A DNA stretch of 64,000 bases from Epiperipatus broadwayi (GCA_028023455.1 JAQFVV010000233.1:618001-682000); one strand, 5' to 3'. Shown: positions 24,521 through 38,099, counted from the first letter of the stretch. Made by a program: numbers and translations. Notes: generated from the letters alone by a model not told the origin.

Positions 24521-24978
24521 ACCGTTACAATGGCACTTTGACAAGGCAGGATGGCGCAACTATCTTCTCACAGATTGAGACCTAGTTCTGGCCAGGCATG
24601 GGATTACAGGAGACCAGGAAAGAATTGAGTTTGAAGTTAACATGATCTCCCATTCTTGTGTGGCAGCATCATGGAATTGAAAGGTTTTCTCCACACTGAA
24701 CATGCTCTCTCTTCCCTCCCGGAGATCATCCAACAGATAAGTCTAACTCTGCTACTACTCACAAGCCATTTTAATATATCAAATTAGTGTGAAGTCTGTT
24801 TACACTCCATAGTTCACAAAATATATATATATTACCCAGTATTTATATACACCTTCAAAACAAATTCTCCTAGCACCCTAGGGATATTACATTAGATGCC
24901 CATCCCTCACAACTATATTTTTCTAGAGTTTTTTTTCTCTAAATATTTTCCTTTCAAAATCTATTTCCCACCGTTACA
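24521..24978. repeat. Block bounded by a 9-bp direct repeat
   Basis: ACCGTTACA occurs at 24521-24529 and 24970-24978, enclosing 440 bp. The first part (24540-24790) is clearly less AT-rich than its surroundings (GGCAGGATGGCGCAAC, GGCCAGGCATGGGATTACAGG). The 9-bp pair could be a target duplication, or both copies could be part of element ends (TGTAACGGT on the minus strand). No terminal inverted repeat or poly(A) was seen. Confidence 0.3.
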
Positions 24979-24979
24979 T

Positions 24980-27900
24980 TAACATGCTTTTAGGTACATT
25001 TTTAATTCTCCAGATTCCGTTTTTTTATATTCCTGTTTGTAAGTTACCTTTGTCGGAAAAGAAAATACACTTAGGCTGACTTACTCTTAATTCACACCCA
25101 TCTAACAAAACCTCATCATCATGATCATGTCAGAAGACATAACTGCCCCTAAAGACAAAAAATCATTCACATCTTTATGAGAAATGTGTCTTTACAAAAG
25201 TAGTACAGAAGGCTTACAGAATTCCTGATTTTAGTCCAATATTTAGCTACACTGTAAGTAAATCTTTCATTTACAAAATTCCTTGGTTTATTATTATTCT
25301 TTCATTTTGAAAAAAATATACCACAAAAAATGTATTTCTTTTTCTAAATATATAAACGAAATGTGTTTCAATGTTAACAATATATATATATACATACTAG
25401 AATTCAACCATACACACATCTGCATATACATGTTTTTTTTTAATAATGAGGGTGAAGAATTACCTATTAGATCTACCCATCCTAGGTTCATTTTATTATA
25501 TTGAAATAAATATCATGAAACTGTGTGTCCATACACCCAGACTGCTTCAATATGCTACATGAAATATCAATTTTTTTGACATTCCAAAAGTCTACTTGAA
25601 GTAATCTTGGAAATGCACATGAAACTTTGTAACAAATAACTAAACTCATCTAACACATAAAGACTGGGCTAAATTACTTTAAATTTTACTGCTATTGGAA
25701 AATACTGATCCCTTCAGATTATTTTTTTAATTAACCCTCTCATATTTAATTCAGATTTGAGTTAACAGTTCAACATTTTTAATTTTAATGTTTAAAACTG
25801 TTATTTAATGTTATAAATCAATAAACTGGGCATTACTTGTTACAAATTAAGTTTACAAATAAAAAAAAATATCATGTTTAAATTTTCCAAATATAAAAAA
25901 ACATATAAAAATGTCAAATATGTAATGGTAAACAACAGCTTTGCTTTTATTAGTTTATTTGTCTTAATGCTATAGAAGAAAGTAAATTAATAAATTTGTT
26001 AATCCATTCCAATTTTTAAATTTGAACAAATTATTATAAAGACATAACATATCTATAAAATACTTTTCTGAAAATGATAATTAAATTATAGTGATTATCA
26101 CAAAAATTCAGAATATACTGCTGTTTGAAATCTGTTTAATGTTCAAAACTGTAATTTTTCTGCTTCCAGGATAAAGTTAATTCAGCTTTTTTTAATTTGT
26201 GGTTTTTAAAAGTGAAATATAGTTAAAATAATCTAAGTGGAAACATAAATAGATTTAATGAAAATATTTTATAAAAATAATTGCATATAATTAAATACAC
26301 TACAAAAGTAAACTTTTTTTTCCAGATTGTTTGAAAGAAAAGACTAAACAGTTTTGATAATTGTATTCAAAAAAAATCAACCAATTAGCACCATCATTAG
26401 TTTTTTGGGGAGTCTTTTTACCTTATATACTTGGAAGATTCCTTTTATTGACTTATTAGTTACAAAAAAAATCTGATAATTTCAATAATCAACAAAGCAA
26501 TTTAATTCGAGTTTTTACCAAAAAATGATCATAAATAATGGCTTTAAATGCTGATAAAAGTGATATAAAGCTGTAGCAATCACATAAGAAACCATACTAA
26601 GTATTCATCAAGTTAAGACATCAGTATTATGTTAATTCTGTGTATAGCATCAAATGAGCATATAAACAGGATAAATAACATTAACGGTTGCTCAGAATTG
26701 AAAATTAATGAGTAAGAAACTACCAGTATCACATCCAAACAAATAAACACATAATATAATATTTAGCAAGTTAAAATACTTTTTTTTTGTTGCTAGCATT
26801 ATAAATTTTCTTTTATCAATACAATAACTTTTATTTATATATTTTTTAAAATGTTTATTTAACACATTTGAGAAAGGGCAATGACTGTCATAAATTTGAG
26901 GCATTTGGTGAATTATAATGACACTGCTATCATTTTTGGCTTTTCTTTGCGGTCTTATAGTTAACTATAATGTTATTTTACTATATGCATTTTTGCATAG
27001 AAATCATTTTGTAAAATTATTAGCTTAAAAAAACCCTGAAGATATCAGAATTGTAGAGACCTCATAAAATATCATGTAAATTTGAATCTTAAAGCAAGCT
27101 GACAATGGCGTAATTGGCTGCACCATAATACAAAGAAACCAACAGCATCATTGAGTTGTACATTATTTAAACGCAAGCATTTCAGAGCTTGCTTTAATGT
27201 TTTAGTATTTCTGAAAGAAAAATTGTAATTTTCAGTAATTTATATACATATTTAAATTTGTTTATGTAAACTCAAAAACTATGTGATAACAATCAGATTT
27301 TATTTGAAAATATTTGTTTTAAGAGGACAAGTCATAAGAACATAATTATGATAAAGCAGATGCAGTTTTTATTGGCTAACAAGAATTGCTTTCATAAATA
27401 CCGATGAAGAAATTTTTTGTAAAATTTTAATAATAACTTTAATTTTGAATTTTAAAACATGCTTTCATTTTATATGATGCCTGAACTAAAATTTGTTTCT
27501 ATTTTAAAAATGGAATTCAAATAAGAAATATTTTTTTCAATAATTTTTATTAATAGATAGTATTATGATCCAACAAGAAAAGAGCAAATATCACTGAAAT
27601 TGTTATTAGATTCTTTCAAAGAAGAGTGGGAGGCATTGGACTTTAAACAAGTTAAATTACTTTTATTTTATATCTAATAAAAATATTAAGTTACTAACAA
27701 AAAATTTTTAAAACCACAAATACATTTTAACTTTTTTGCCAATAATTGTAGAAAATACATGTGTTCATATCCAGATTAATGACTACCATCTATTTCTAAT
27801 TTCCAGTAGTAAAAATTTTAATTAAAATATGCATTTTGCGAAATATTAGTCTAACTAGATATCAAGAACTATTGGAAATGAAAATTTTCAAAGGTAAAAA

Positions 27901-28830
27901 CTATTTGCAATCATTGAAAATTAATAAGATATGGCCAAATCACATTGAGTAGAGTTGCTTGCACTGTATTGACTTTTGTATATAATGTGAAAATGAAATA
28001 ATAAATTTACATTTTTTATTATCAAAAGATGTCAAAACTGTTGTTCAGACATTTCATTGCTTTTTTTGTAAATTCAATTTTAATTTTTTTAGAGAGAGTT
28101 TTGCTTATTTGATGTTGTGCTTTAGTAAAATAACTATAAAAAACAATAAATTTTGTAAAATTTATTCATTTTTAAATATTTTTATAACCTATAGACTAAA
28201 ATAAAATCTTTAGTTATTGGCAATTTATTTCCATTTATAAATTGTTTTTTATTAGCAATATTACTATTTTATTTTTTACATTAATTTCATTTAAACTCAT
28301 GTCTACAACAAAACATTTTAAAATTAGAAAATTAAAATAAAAATAAAACATTTTATTTCAAAAATTACAACCAAAAAATAATCTGAAAATAAAATACAAT
28401 ATACTAAACCAATGTGTTGACCTAATATTCATCATGTGAAGAGTTAACATTTCCTCTGTATAACTTAAACACAGCATTATACAAGCAAAAATGGTAAACT
28501 TTGTGCTTACTTATTTTTAATACATAAACTTTTATTTTTCATAAATTGTTTGCTAATTTTAAATTTAATATATTGATTTTGCAAATAAATAAGAGTAATA
28601 CACTAAAGCAATAATCTAAACAAAATGTTTGTTTTGGCCACAGCAGCAAAGCAAATGTTTCTTGAACAAATAAAACTTAAAAATCAACCAAGTTTAAATT
28701 AATATTACATACTGGAATAAAGATTACATTCAAATAATCAAAATAATATATGAAATTTAAAAATTCAACTTATAGTTTCAAAAAAGAAAATAAAAAAGAG
28801 CATTTATAATCTCAAAAAAAGATCTAAACT
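24980..28830. other. AT-rich DNA, one small inverted-repeat unit
   Basis: Nearly featureless AT-rich sequence. At 27091-27101 and 27187-27197 TAAAGCAAGCT occurs as an inverted pair about 85 bp apart, enclosing a slightly more complex segment; it may be a tiny MITE. Short ORFs here are low-complexity and not credible. Confidence 0.4.
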
Positions 28831-28949
28831 CACCACAGCGTATCTCTGCAATGGCTAAATTCATACTCCCCCCACATCTTTCTAATGGCTGAAACCAAAT
28901 ACCATTCAAACTCAAGCTATAAAATTACTGTGCTATTGGAAAGCTTTGG

Positions 28950-29400
28950 CCTAATAAAACTCTCCATTGCCGATACTGCCAAGAGAGGTGTGGGAACCAT
29001 CATCAACAAAAGAATGCCACACCAAACGATTTCAAAATCTTATTATTAGACAACAACATGATCATAATTAAAGTAAATTATCAGGACTTCATCCTCAACC
29101 TTGTATTTATTTACACCCAAAAAGCAACTAACTATTATCATTACATAATACACACAATAAACATGGTCCTACACTCTAACTCATCTCCAACTTTACTCTT
29201 AGGAGACTTCAACACAAGCTACACAGACTTCAATAACAGATTTCTACACCTGATAAATATGATATTTACATGTGGCAAAGGTTTCCTCCCACCAAGATCC
29301 TTCTTCTACACTCAAAACACCAAACCCTCATTGACCTATTTTATTAGTCCCCAGAGATACACTTTCAAATTGAAGCAGGTCTTCAGGCAGTGACATTCTC
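28950..29400 (+). pseudogene. LINE apurinic-type endonuclease, broken
   Basis: Domain that would nick target DNA to prime reverse transcription. Visible are AKRGVGTIINKRM (about 28980-29020), the FILNLVFIYTQKATNY strand at 29090-29130 (consensus LVNIYAP), and the catalytic LLLGDFNTSYTDF at about 29196-29235, whose GDFN is diagnostic of APE-type endonucleases. An FSDH-like motif, the usual domain end, is at about 29394-29405 after a frame change. The largest open stretch is 29058-29393. A frameshift lies between the first block and the second. Confidence 0.7.
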
Positions 29401-29999
29401 AGACCACCTTGATCAGATAATCAACATACTTCCTGACAAGACGCTATACACTGAGAAATCAGGTCCCCAAACACTATGCATGGTAACCCACACAACAGCA
29501 ACAGAAGTCATAATCTCAGAATTATTATTTCCATAAAATAAACATAATATCAACTCCCATTGAAGTGGCCTGGTTTGCTTTTATTGAAATCCTGAAATCT
29601 CTCATCAGCAACTACATGTGAAAACTAAAAGGTCCAGTAAGAATGCTGAAAGACCTGCAAGAAATAAACACTAAACTCAAGGATATCCCAAGTAATACTC
29701 ATAACATTAAAGACATTATAACCCTAAAACTAAAATATAAAGCACAACAAAAGAAACTCGCAGAATACCTCTCTATCAAGAGTGCAAACTATTCTTTAAA
29801 TCCCAATATTGTTGGGCCCACGGATACATACAATGGGCACTTGGGACAACAAAAAACACACCCACCATGATTACATCCAATGGAAAATCATGGATAGGTC
29901 AACAAATGATAAATGGCGTAAAACAACACTTCCAAGAAACTTCAAAAAGAGAAAGAACCGCTGCCCAACATTTGGTGTGACTCTACATCACAGAAAACA

Positions 30000-30967
30000 T
30001 GCTTATAAACAAACTTGCATCTCTCCTGGACCAGATCCACCCCAGTCTACATGGGATATTTCATTTCCTCCTGGCTCATCTCAGCCAATTCTCCATTCCA
30101 ATTATTTCCAGAATGATTGACTACCTAGCAGAGGGAGACAAAAACATCCCCAATCTTTATCCCATAGCTATGGTTCCATACCTCAAGAAGAACAACCCCT
30201 GTTGGAACTATCTAGCCTCTGACCCATATCAATGACCCCCTGATGATTAAGATCCCTGAACCTACAATTAAGGATACCATTCAGGGAGACATTCTAAAAA
30301 TTAATTTCCGCATCTCACTTTGCCAAGAAAGGATCATCAACCACTTTAGCCATGACAGAAGTCAAGATATACAGAGTGCATAGAAAGTCCAAACCTATTG
30401 CTATCCAGTTGAACATAGTGGCCACATTTGATTCAGTCAGGATCGACATTCTACTTAAGACACTGGCTGAATATTCAGTGCCCAAAGCATACCTACAAAT
30501 CACTAGCAACCTCCTTTCGAACCACCAAATCCTCATATCATTAGATGGGAAAACCTCTTCCAGCTTTAAACCTTTGCTCTCAATTCCACAGGGATCCCCC
30601 AAGTGCTCCCTTCATTTCATACATTAACCCCCTTCTGATGGACATTCACAAACAACTTCCTGGTGTCTTCTTCCCCAGATTAAAGAAGGAGATCGGGGTC
30701 CTTGCATACAAGGATGATATCTTTGTAATACAACCATCACACAAATATCTTGGCATCCTCAACACAATATTAAATAATTACACATCACAATACAAGCTAA
30801 CATTTAATTTACTGAAATCAACTGCATGGAAGATCGCAACTGGGAAAAAAATTTCTACCAGTTTCCTTGGTGAGCCCCAGAACTTCCTGGAAATCTCATT
30901 TCACAAACCTCCAGTGCCATCACCTCACAAGTCCAAAATGACTTACTCAAATCCACCGGAAATCTAA
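30000..30967 (+). pseudogene. LINE reverse transcriptase, broken
   Basis: Reverse transcriptase region in several frames. In order: HLSQFSIPIISRMIDYLAEG then IAMVPYLKKNNP (30080-30200); a FAKKGSSTT-type block near 30320 (frame-shifted); motif A as PIAIQLNIVATFDSV (about 30395-30440), where the sister copy at 53.6 kb has QLDFSSAFD, so the catalytic Asp is replaced by Asn here; motif B as LSIPQGSP (about 30575); motif C as VLAYKDDIFVI (about 30700-30730), where Lys replaces the usual residue in Y.DD; and the following STAWKIATGKK segment. The altered motif A plus stops make this inactive. Confidence 0.75.
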
Positions 30968-31399
30968 CGGCATCATTTACCAAGATTTATCTATCACTTC
31001 ATGGGAAAGTAACTCTCCTAGATATGGTCCTCTTCTAAAATATCAATTACTATCTCCCCATCATCAAATTACCCAAGAAATTCGAGAATAAAATCAACAT
31101 TCTGTGCTTCAGAATTTTCTGGGGTGGGAAGTCGGTTGCCATCAGTCTTGAGGGGATGTACCAGCCTCGCTGGCTGAACAGGCTAGCTCTCCACTCCACA
31201 ACAACAATCTTCCTCCAAAAAAGCCACAACCTCATACACAAACTAACAGAAGCCTTTGATGGCTTCCAATTTTTCATGGCAGTCAAACCCACTGACTAGC
31301 TACCTCCTCCCAAACAGGACTGGATTTCATCATTAACTGACTTTACCCAAAACCTTGCTAACTCCTCCTCAAACTCTTACACCCACAAACATAAATATT

Positions 31400-32100
31400 A
31401 GGATGCCTATAAATTACAATACCTGAAAATTCAAAGCTCAAACTGTATATTAAAAACAACAAACAAGAAAATCATTTCTCAGTTTAAATATTGAAGCCTG
31501 GAAGCAAAATATCTAGACTTCATCATAAAAATAAACCTAAATGCACTTCCCACAAAGTTGTTCTTGGTTAACAAAAGGAGATTCAACAATATTGATCCTC
31601 TCTGCCAACTCTGAGGATGAGAAGATGAAACAATCGATCATATAATAAACATATGCCCCTACTTCAACAATATCAAGCAAATCATTCACTTAGACTCCAA
31701 AATTAAGTTTAATATGATCACCTCAATCCAACAATGCCTGGGCACTAAAACCTTTGCCTGGATAAGACTCTCCAGATTCCTAACTTTCTCCATGTAGTTA
31801 GTCCACTGCAAACTAACCATGAAGGAAACATGCAGTAAAGCTGAACACATCTTCATCAACCTAATCACAGACATCAAAAAAGGGATGAAACACTCACATC
31901 CCATGCCATGCTACAAGACCCCTGAAAGCTTTTTGAAATCCCAACCCTACACCAATGATGCAATCAATCCATCCGTCTACAGTCAGGTTACCCACACCTG
32001 CACTAGCAGAGAACAACTCACAAATAGACAAAACAACACTCACAACAGTGTTGCACTACGCCTCAACTGCTCACAAGAATACTACATTGCATACGAAAAA
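31400..32100 (+). pseudogene. LINE C-terminal region with Cys/His motif
   Basis: C-terminal part of the same LINE. Minor frame breaks aside, it reads LNALPTKLFLVNKRRF, then PLCQL followed by a stop where the second Cys is expected, then EDETIDHIINICPYF. This matches the intact INPQCQLCATADETIHHLL block of the 52-kb copy, a C-x2-C-x(n)-H-x(n)-C zinc-binding motif typical of LINE C-termini. Downstream frames (31819-32103) read MKETCSKAEHIFINLIT and may be the protein tail or 3' UTR. Confidence 0.6.
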
Positions 32101-32255
32101 TAACACAGGTGCCATCACTAAAATAACTGTACAAAGATCTGAAAAACCACATGTCAATGACAACCAGAAAACATGGGAAAAACCATAACCTATAAACCAT
32201 GTAACCCATTGTTAAATTCAATGTAACTATAATGTTAAATAAATTTCTTGGAACA

Positions 32256-32789
32256 ACAAAATTCTATTTCCACTATAATTTACTGTTGTGTGTTAGAATT
32301 TTTGCCCTTGACTTATTTCCTTGTAAAATTTTCAATATACATTGAATCTAAATATTATACATTCTCACAAACAAATAATTAATTTAATTTTACAAAAATA
32401 AAATTAACAAATAAACAAGTAATACTATAAATGAATGTTTTTCAATTTCTAGATTTTAAATAAAAGCCACGATCATGTGATTATAATGACTACATTCATC
32501 AAAATTGGAAATAGGTTTAATCCATTATGCTGCTTTTATATATATTTAAATAAATCATACAATATAATATAATATAAACCGTTTTTATATAACAGCAATA
32601 ATGATTAAATATATATAATAACAATAATAATTATACAGTAAAATCTCTTTTTAGCAAATATTGATTATATCCTATGTGAAGCCTTTTTCTTTACTTGAAA
32701 CTCCAGTCCTGCCTTTTCTTCACTAGAAACCTCAATTTTTTAAAGCTTTCTCTGAATAAGGCACAGATCCAATTATTTTTATTGAAGTT
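32256..32789. other. AT-rich DNA, nothing recognised
   Basis: Intergenic AT-rich sequence downstream of the LINE. No feature supported. Confidence 0.4.
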
Positions 32790-32865
32790 ACCATATTCTT
32801 CCGAAAATAAGGCACTGTCTTAAATTAATTTTCCTCCAAAACACACTCTAGGACGCACAAGTCTA
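32790..32865. mobile_element. MITE-like terminus fragment
   Basis: TTACCATATTCTTCCGAAAA followed by TAAGGCACTGTCTTA and CCTCCAAAACACACTCTAGG resembles a short DNA-transposon end that I recognise as common in many animal genomes (ACCGTATTT..CCGAAAATAAG). Only one end is visible here, it has decayed, and the family name is uncertain. Confidence 0.35.
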
Positions 32866-32869
32866 CATT

Positions 32870-35330
32870 TATTTATTTATAAGAATCTATATTTATTCAA
32901 AATGCTAATTGAAAAATTATAAGATACATGGCAAAAAATTGATAAAATAAAATTCTCAAATAGTTTCTTTATTTCACATGAATGTATAATTGTAAGCATG
33001 TCTGTTCTAATACACAACCTATATAATAATAAAGTTAGTAATTCCAAAACATAAGCAATTCTGGTTAATTATCACTTTAAAGGGGAAAAAATCTAATGCA
33101 TTTCACAATATAATAAATATTTTCCCATCATAAGAGTTTCATATGTGTGTTACGTCAGCATTCTGATTGGTTGTTTGGCAGACTTATAATCAATCTTAGA
33201 ACTTCTTTACATTTCTAGAGCTGTGATTTTACTGAAACCCATTTGCAAGACAGAAAAATAATGTATGCACAGTATTACCTTTCCTTTTCTAACTAGGGCT
33301 TATATTACAAACATCCTTTCAGAGAAATGCAGTATTATTAATGATTATATATTTCAGTTCCTGTTTTTGCCATTAAATATACAGAAAACTATTAACTGAA
33401 TACTATAGAATAAGCTCTAGGCTTGATTGCAAATCCCATAACAATGTTCATACAAAGTGTATATCAATATGAAAGAGTTAATATAAAATAAAAAATTGTA
33501 TGTAGTTTCTGTATTTTTAATTTTAAAAAGTTGTAAAGTACATATATATATATTATTATTTTAAAAACATTTTCAAAAGGAAATCAATGATTGCAAGGTT
33601 AAAGTCTGCAACTTATAGAAAATTGTGCTTTGTCTTGTCAATAGATTCATACAAGGAAAAGAAAATATCCATCATGTATTACTGCTTAATAAGCTTTCTA
33701 TTGCAATTTATTCAATCACCTAAATTTTAAAATTAGACCTTAAATCCTAATATTTTACAATATATCTAATATATTTTGAATAACTTTTTAACATTTTATT
33801 TTCCAAAATAATTAATTTAAATTTTTACTTTATATAAAATTGATACTGTCTATATATCGAATTTAAATCAGAATTAAATGTTTCTCAGGAGAATGTTTAA
33901 TGATATAAGAATTCATATTATTATTTTTAAACCTCATAATTCATCAGAACATTAGCAACTTTTAATTAACTTTTTTTCATATTTTATAATTAATTGCAAA
34001 TGGTTGATTCTTCTTACCTCTTCTTGCTTTTAAATGATTTAAAATATGTGAGAAAAGGAGGTCCCTTTCAGTAAGTTATTTTAACCGATGTCTTTCTTTG
34101 AGTAAAGTTCATCAATATTTGAAGTTGGATGATTGCCCTGCTAGTCACTTTTAGATTAATCTTTCATTACTTCTTCACACTTAAAAAAAAAAATAATAAC
34201 TTTAGCAATTATTTTAATCAATTTCTCACTAACAAATAATGAATTTTAATATAAAAGTTTTTTTCCCTCAGATTTCTACGAGAATATATATATGTGTATA
34301 ATAGATATTCTGAATCATGATAATCTTAGGGAATTATAGATGCAGTTATTTTTATCTTTCCATTGTCTACAAAACATATTACTTTTAATATATTTAATTC
34401 AAAAAGAATAAACATAAATAAAAGATTATGAATGCAACTTTGTTAGCTTTAGTAGAAAAACATACATCATATTAAGTGCCTGTTCTTTTAATATTTAAAA
34501 TTATAATACACTAATAATATATTCAACCAATGAATAAGTTTAATTAATTACAATTTTATTTATTTTTAAAATATAACATTTAATGTTTCACTTCAATTCT
34601 TCTCTATATGCAATTTATTGAATTTTACCACAAAATCGCTACATGTCAACCCCATTTCTTCATTTGTTTTTTTATGAAATTTCATTACTCTAGTAATGTG
34701 AAAATATTAGAAATATAAAACTTTACAATTTTATCAGAAATCATTTTTAAGGGTTTGAATTCTTTTACCTTCAAAAACGACTTAGAAATTTCTTCCAGAT
34801 AGCAAACTAAAAAAATGAATTATTTTTTTTCATATTTAATATTTCTTCTGACGTATATATATATAACATGAACATGATTTTATCAAATAAATTTTTGAAA
34901 TTATGTATTCATGATTTTGGGAAATAATTTTCACACACACAAAAAAATAATAAATTGTGAAAAAAAAAAAATCATATGCATTCTTAAACATTTTGAAAAT
35001 ATAGAACATGATATGTCTCTAAATGGGACTTAACTTTCTCCAATTTCTGTTTTTATAGTGACAACTTTTGTGATATAAATAAATAAAAAAAGAAATAATT
35101 CTATGATTTTATTACAAACTGAAAAAATTTATGAATCTCTCAATTTATAAATTTTTCCCATTTTGATTAATAAAATTCATTTCTTCATTTGATTAAAAAA
35201 CCTGAGAAATTTTATATACATTATAATGAAATTAATAAAAGATTCCAAAATAGAAATAAAAATTCTATAATTGAGAATGAAAACACAATAATCTTGCAAT
35301 ATACGGAGACAATACTCACATTAATCAGCT
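32870..35330. other. AT-rich DNA, no feature
   Basis: No ORF of interest, no inverted repeats noted. Confidence 0.4.
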
Positions 35331-35337
35331 GTAACCA

Positions 35338-36170
35338 CATCAATAATTTATTATGGAATAAATTACACAAATCAATCATCTCTCAACATGGGCAACACAA
35401 ATCTTCCATTCCTCTATGTTGTTAACATCATATTGAGTTATTTTGTAGTGCCATATTGCTTTTTGTCAATACTCCCTCACTAAGCTGCTATAACCCACTG
35501 CGCCTTTCAAATTGTGCAAGGCTTCAATCTGTTACTTTTTGCAGATTCTTTCAGCTGTCAATCTGCACCATTCTGCCATATACAGGGAAAATATTGATAT
35601 TAACCAGATTTACAAGCATCAATAATTTATTATAGAATGTTACATAAGTTAAAGAATATTCTTAGCCACTAAAGTTTTTATACTCTATAAATGAAAAATA
35701 TTAACAAATAGTATATCTTAAGAAATTCAACTAGCTTGCTTACTGGTTGTTTTACAATTACACATACTTGTAGATGAAGTTAGAGAATCTTCCTGCACTC
35801 TCATTGCTGTAATAAACTGCATGCTTCCCTATAATATTCTTTGATTGCACTGCTCTTTGTATTACTACTGCACACACTACTGCACAAATACTTCACTTCA
35901 TAATAATATGCCGCTACTTTACACATAGACACACAGCTAATTTTAGTATATCTGTTAGCTTCACTTAATTTGCATGGTCTGCCCAAATTTGCATACTTTT
36001 GAAAATTAATATGCCTTTAATCTGCATAGTGGCATAACTTAATTTTCAAGAGGTAGTTTTACTGCATACATGCAGACATGAATAAAGATTTTATTAACAG
36101 CTTTACAAATATATATACAAATTTAGCAGGGATTTCTGCACCCTCCAGTTCCTGAAATTATTTTGTTTAT
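35338..36170 (-). repeat. Possible LTR-like debris
   Basis: Less AT-rich than its surroundings. CATCAATAATTTATTAT occurs at about 35338 and 35617, a direct repeat 279 bp apart. On the minus strand, GCTGTTAATAAAATCTTTATTC near 36090 contains AATAAA as an LTR polyadenylation signal might. GCAGTAGTGTGTGCAGTAGT near 35870 is an internal repeat. No TG/CA ends or coding remains found. Confidence 0.2.
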
Positions 36171-37465
36171 GCTTATAAAAGTAAATCCAAAGAATATAAA
36201 AAGTTATAGTTACTCAAAAAAGAAAATACCAATGATGTGATCTCTCCAAACAAAATAAGTGCAAAATAATTCTTCATTATAATGTGGCTGTATCATCTGA
36301 TCAATTTACAAAATTATAGATATCACAAGCTTAAATTTTATTCATTAACTTTAAAATATGAATTTCTTTTCTCTCTTTAAAGAGTAATCAATAAAACAAA
36401 TGCTTCATACACTGAATTTCAGAGTGTCTAAACAAAAATTTGAATAATTAAGACCACATTAAAATCCTAATTTAAAATTTGGAATATTTCCAAAATGAGA
36501 ATATTGCTCTTTATTTTTTTTTCTTCAAAATTTTAAATCATATCTTTCTTGAGAAGTGACTTTTCAAAATTTTGAACTTGACATCACTGAACATTGTTAA
36601 CCCTAGATTTGTTAAATGGGGGGGGGGGGGTAAAAAGTGAGCAAAATGTTTTTGTTTTTCCTGGCTCGTGTTTAATTTTTAAAAAAAAATTGTTTGGATC
36701 TGCTTTCAAACTGAATTTATATATTTGAGAAATTCACAAATTTCTAATTGTAAAACAACACATTATAAAATTTATAAAATATGGGATTGTAGTCTGGTAT
36801 GATCAATAAAAAATATACAGAATATTATTAAAATCTAAGTGTTGCAGTAAAAAAATGAACAAAAAAAAACCTTGATATGAATGAAATGATCAAAATCATT
36901 ATGAAAACTTTTGAATTTAAAATAAATACTTAAACAAAAGTATATAATCACAACTATTGTAAAAAAAAGTTCTATTTTAAAATAATGAAAAAAAATGCAG
37001 ATATGTCATTTGTTCAATAGTGCTCCTTTTTTGGTAATAGATTATTTGGCAAACTTTTTAACATGAAGAATCATTTTGTTTAAATATTCCCAAGGAAAGA
37101 AAGAAAGCTGAAAAATAGGTTCAAGAAAAATATAAATTTGATGGCTATGGATATAATTGAACATTTATTTTAATAATAGAACATAGCAGAATCTGTATAC
37201 ATTCTGACGATAATAAAAATTCTCTCAAAAATAAACAAACAAAAACAAAAAATTACTTTGATAGTTTGATTTATTCTCAAATTTCTAATATTTAAACATT
37301 CATTATATACAACAATTACTATTCTATAAAAAAAAGTAGAATTCAAAAAACAACATTGCAAAGTGCATTTTTCCTCTCCTAGAGTTATCAAAACCTTTCA
37401 TTACAAATTGTATACAAGAGGAAATTTTAAAATGTTATATTTTTTATAATAAAAGAAACACAAGA
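36171..37465. other. AT-rich DNA with a G13 tract
   Basis: A 13-base G-run at 36618-36630 is the only notable feature. The rest is low-complexity AT-rich DNA. Confidence 0.4.
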
Positions 37466-37513
37466 CTGAGATCAAAGAGCCACATCCAGCTCATGAGCCA
37501 CTGCTGAACCCTG
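37466..37513. mobile_element. hAT-type terminal fragment
   Basis: Reverse complement begins CAGGGTTCAGCAGTGGCTCA and continues TGAGCTGGATGTGGCTCTTT, the characteristic subterminal sequence of a widespread hAT group. The partner end was not located, so element length is unknown. Confidence 0.45.
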
Positions 37514-37659
37514 TTATAAACTATTTGCAACTGCACAAAAAAAAAATAATAATAATAATAAAAGCTGCTATATTTGTGAAAAAATTACTTACATTTAGAA
37601 GATAGTAATAAGGCACTTGCCAAATTATGAATCTTCAGAGATTATATAAATCAAACTTT

Positions 37660-37941
37660 AATTTACAAAACCTAGCTGATATAAATAAAAAATCAAATGT
37701 ACACAATAGTGATACTGTTTAATAAAGATATAACACTATGTATATTAATTAGTTTTTTTCCCATAAAAGATATATATATATTAAAATAAAAAAGAGTAAA
37801 TAATTTACAAAAACTAGCTGATATAAATAAAAAATCAAAGGTGTATAACCGTGATACTATTTAGTAAGATATAACACTATATTAATTAATTTTCCCCCCA
37901 TAAAAGATATATATTTTTAAAAAAAGAGTGAGTAAATAGAT
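37660..37941. repeat. Two-copy tandem duplication, 142-bp unit
   Basis: AATTTACAAAA(C/A)CTAGCTGAT begins at 37660 and again at 37802. The two units align over nearly their full length with small indels, both including AAAAATCAAA, GATACT and CCCATAAAAGATATATAT. Confidence 0.8.
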
Positions 37942-37964
37942 TGCAATTTAAGTTTAACTTTTAA

Positions 37965-38094
37965 ATAAAACTAACTAATAGTACTAAGTAAAATAATGTA
38001 TGCTTAATCATGTTCAGTATATGCAAAAAATAAAACTAACTAATAATACTAAGTAAAATAATGTATGCTTAATCATGTACAGTATATGCAAAAG
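37965..38094. repeat. Two-copy tandem duplication, 65-bp unit
   Basis: ATAAAACTAACTAATA begins at 37965 and again at 38030. The units are nearly identical (AATAATGTATGCTTAATCAT in both), indicating a recent duplication. It lies only 24 bp after the older 142-bp duplication. Confidence 0.85.
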
Positions 38095-38099
38095 GCATA

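Larger units (their letters stand above)
28830..32255 (+). mobile_element. APE-type LINE, near full length but decayed
   Basis: A plus-strand non-LTR retrotransposon about 3.4 kb long. It has an endonuclease region (28950-29400), a reverse transcriptase region (30000-30970), a thumb/connector region and a C-terminal Cys/His motif (31500-31700), then an AATAAA at 32239-32244 ending the unit near 32255. Many frameshifts and stops interrupt it. Corresponding segments match the minus-strand LINEs at 51.9-53.8 and 55.4-57.2 kb block for block, so all three are one family. The thumb of the 52-kb copy resembles L1/Tx1 elements; exact clade uncertain. The 5' boundary is set by the first coding resemblance. 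Confidence 0.75.

Noticed and set aside
31050-31292. Minus-strand 80-codon ORF
   Set aside because: Antisense to the thumb region of the plus-strand LINE.
36618-36630. G-quadruplex regulatory site
   Set aside because: A single homopolymer G-run; similar G- or C-runs at 14678, 54305 and 62747 suggest simple mononucleotide slippage with no gene nearby.
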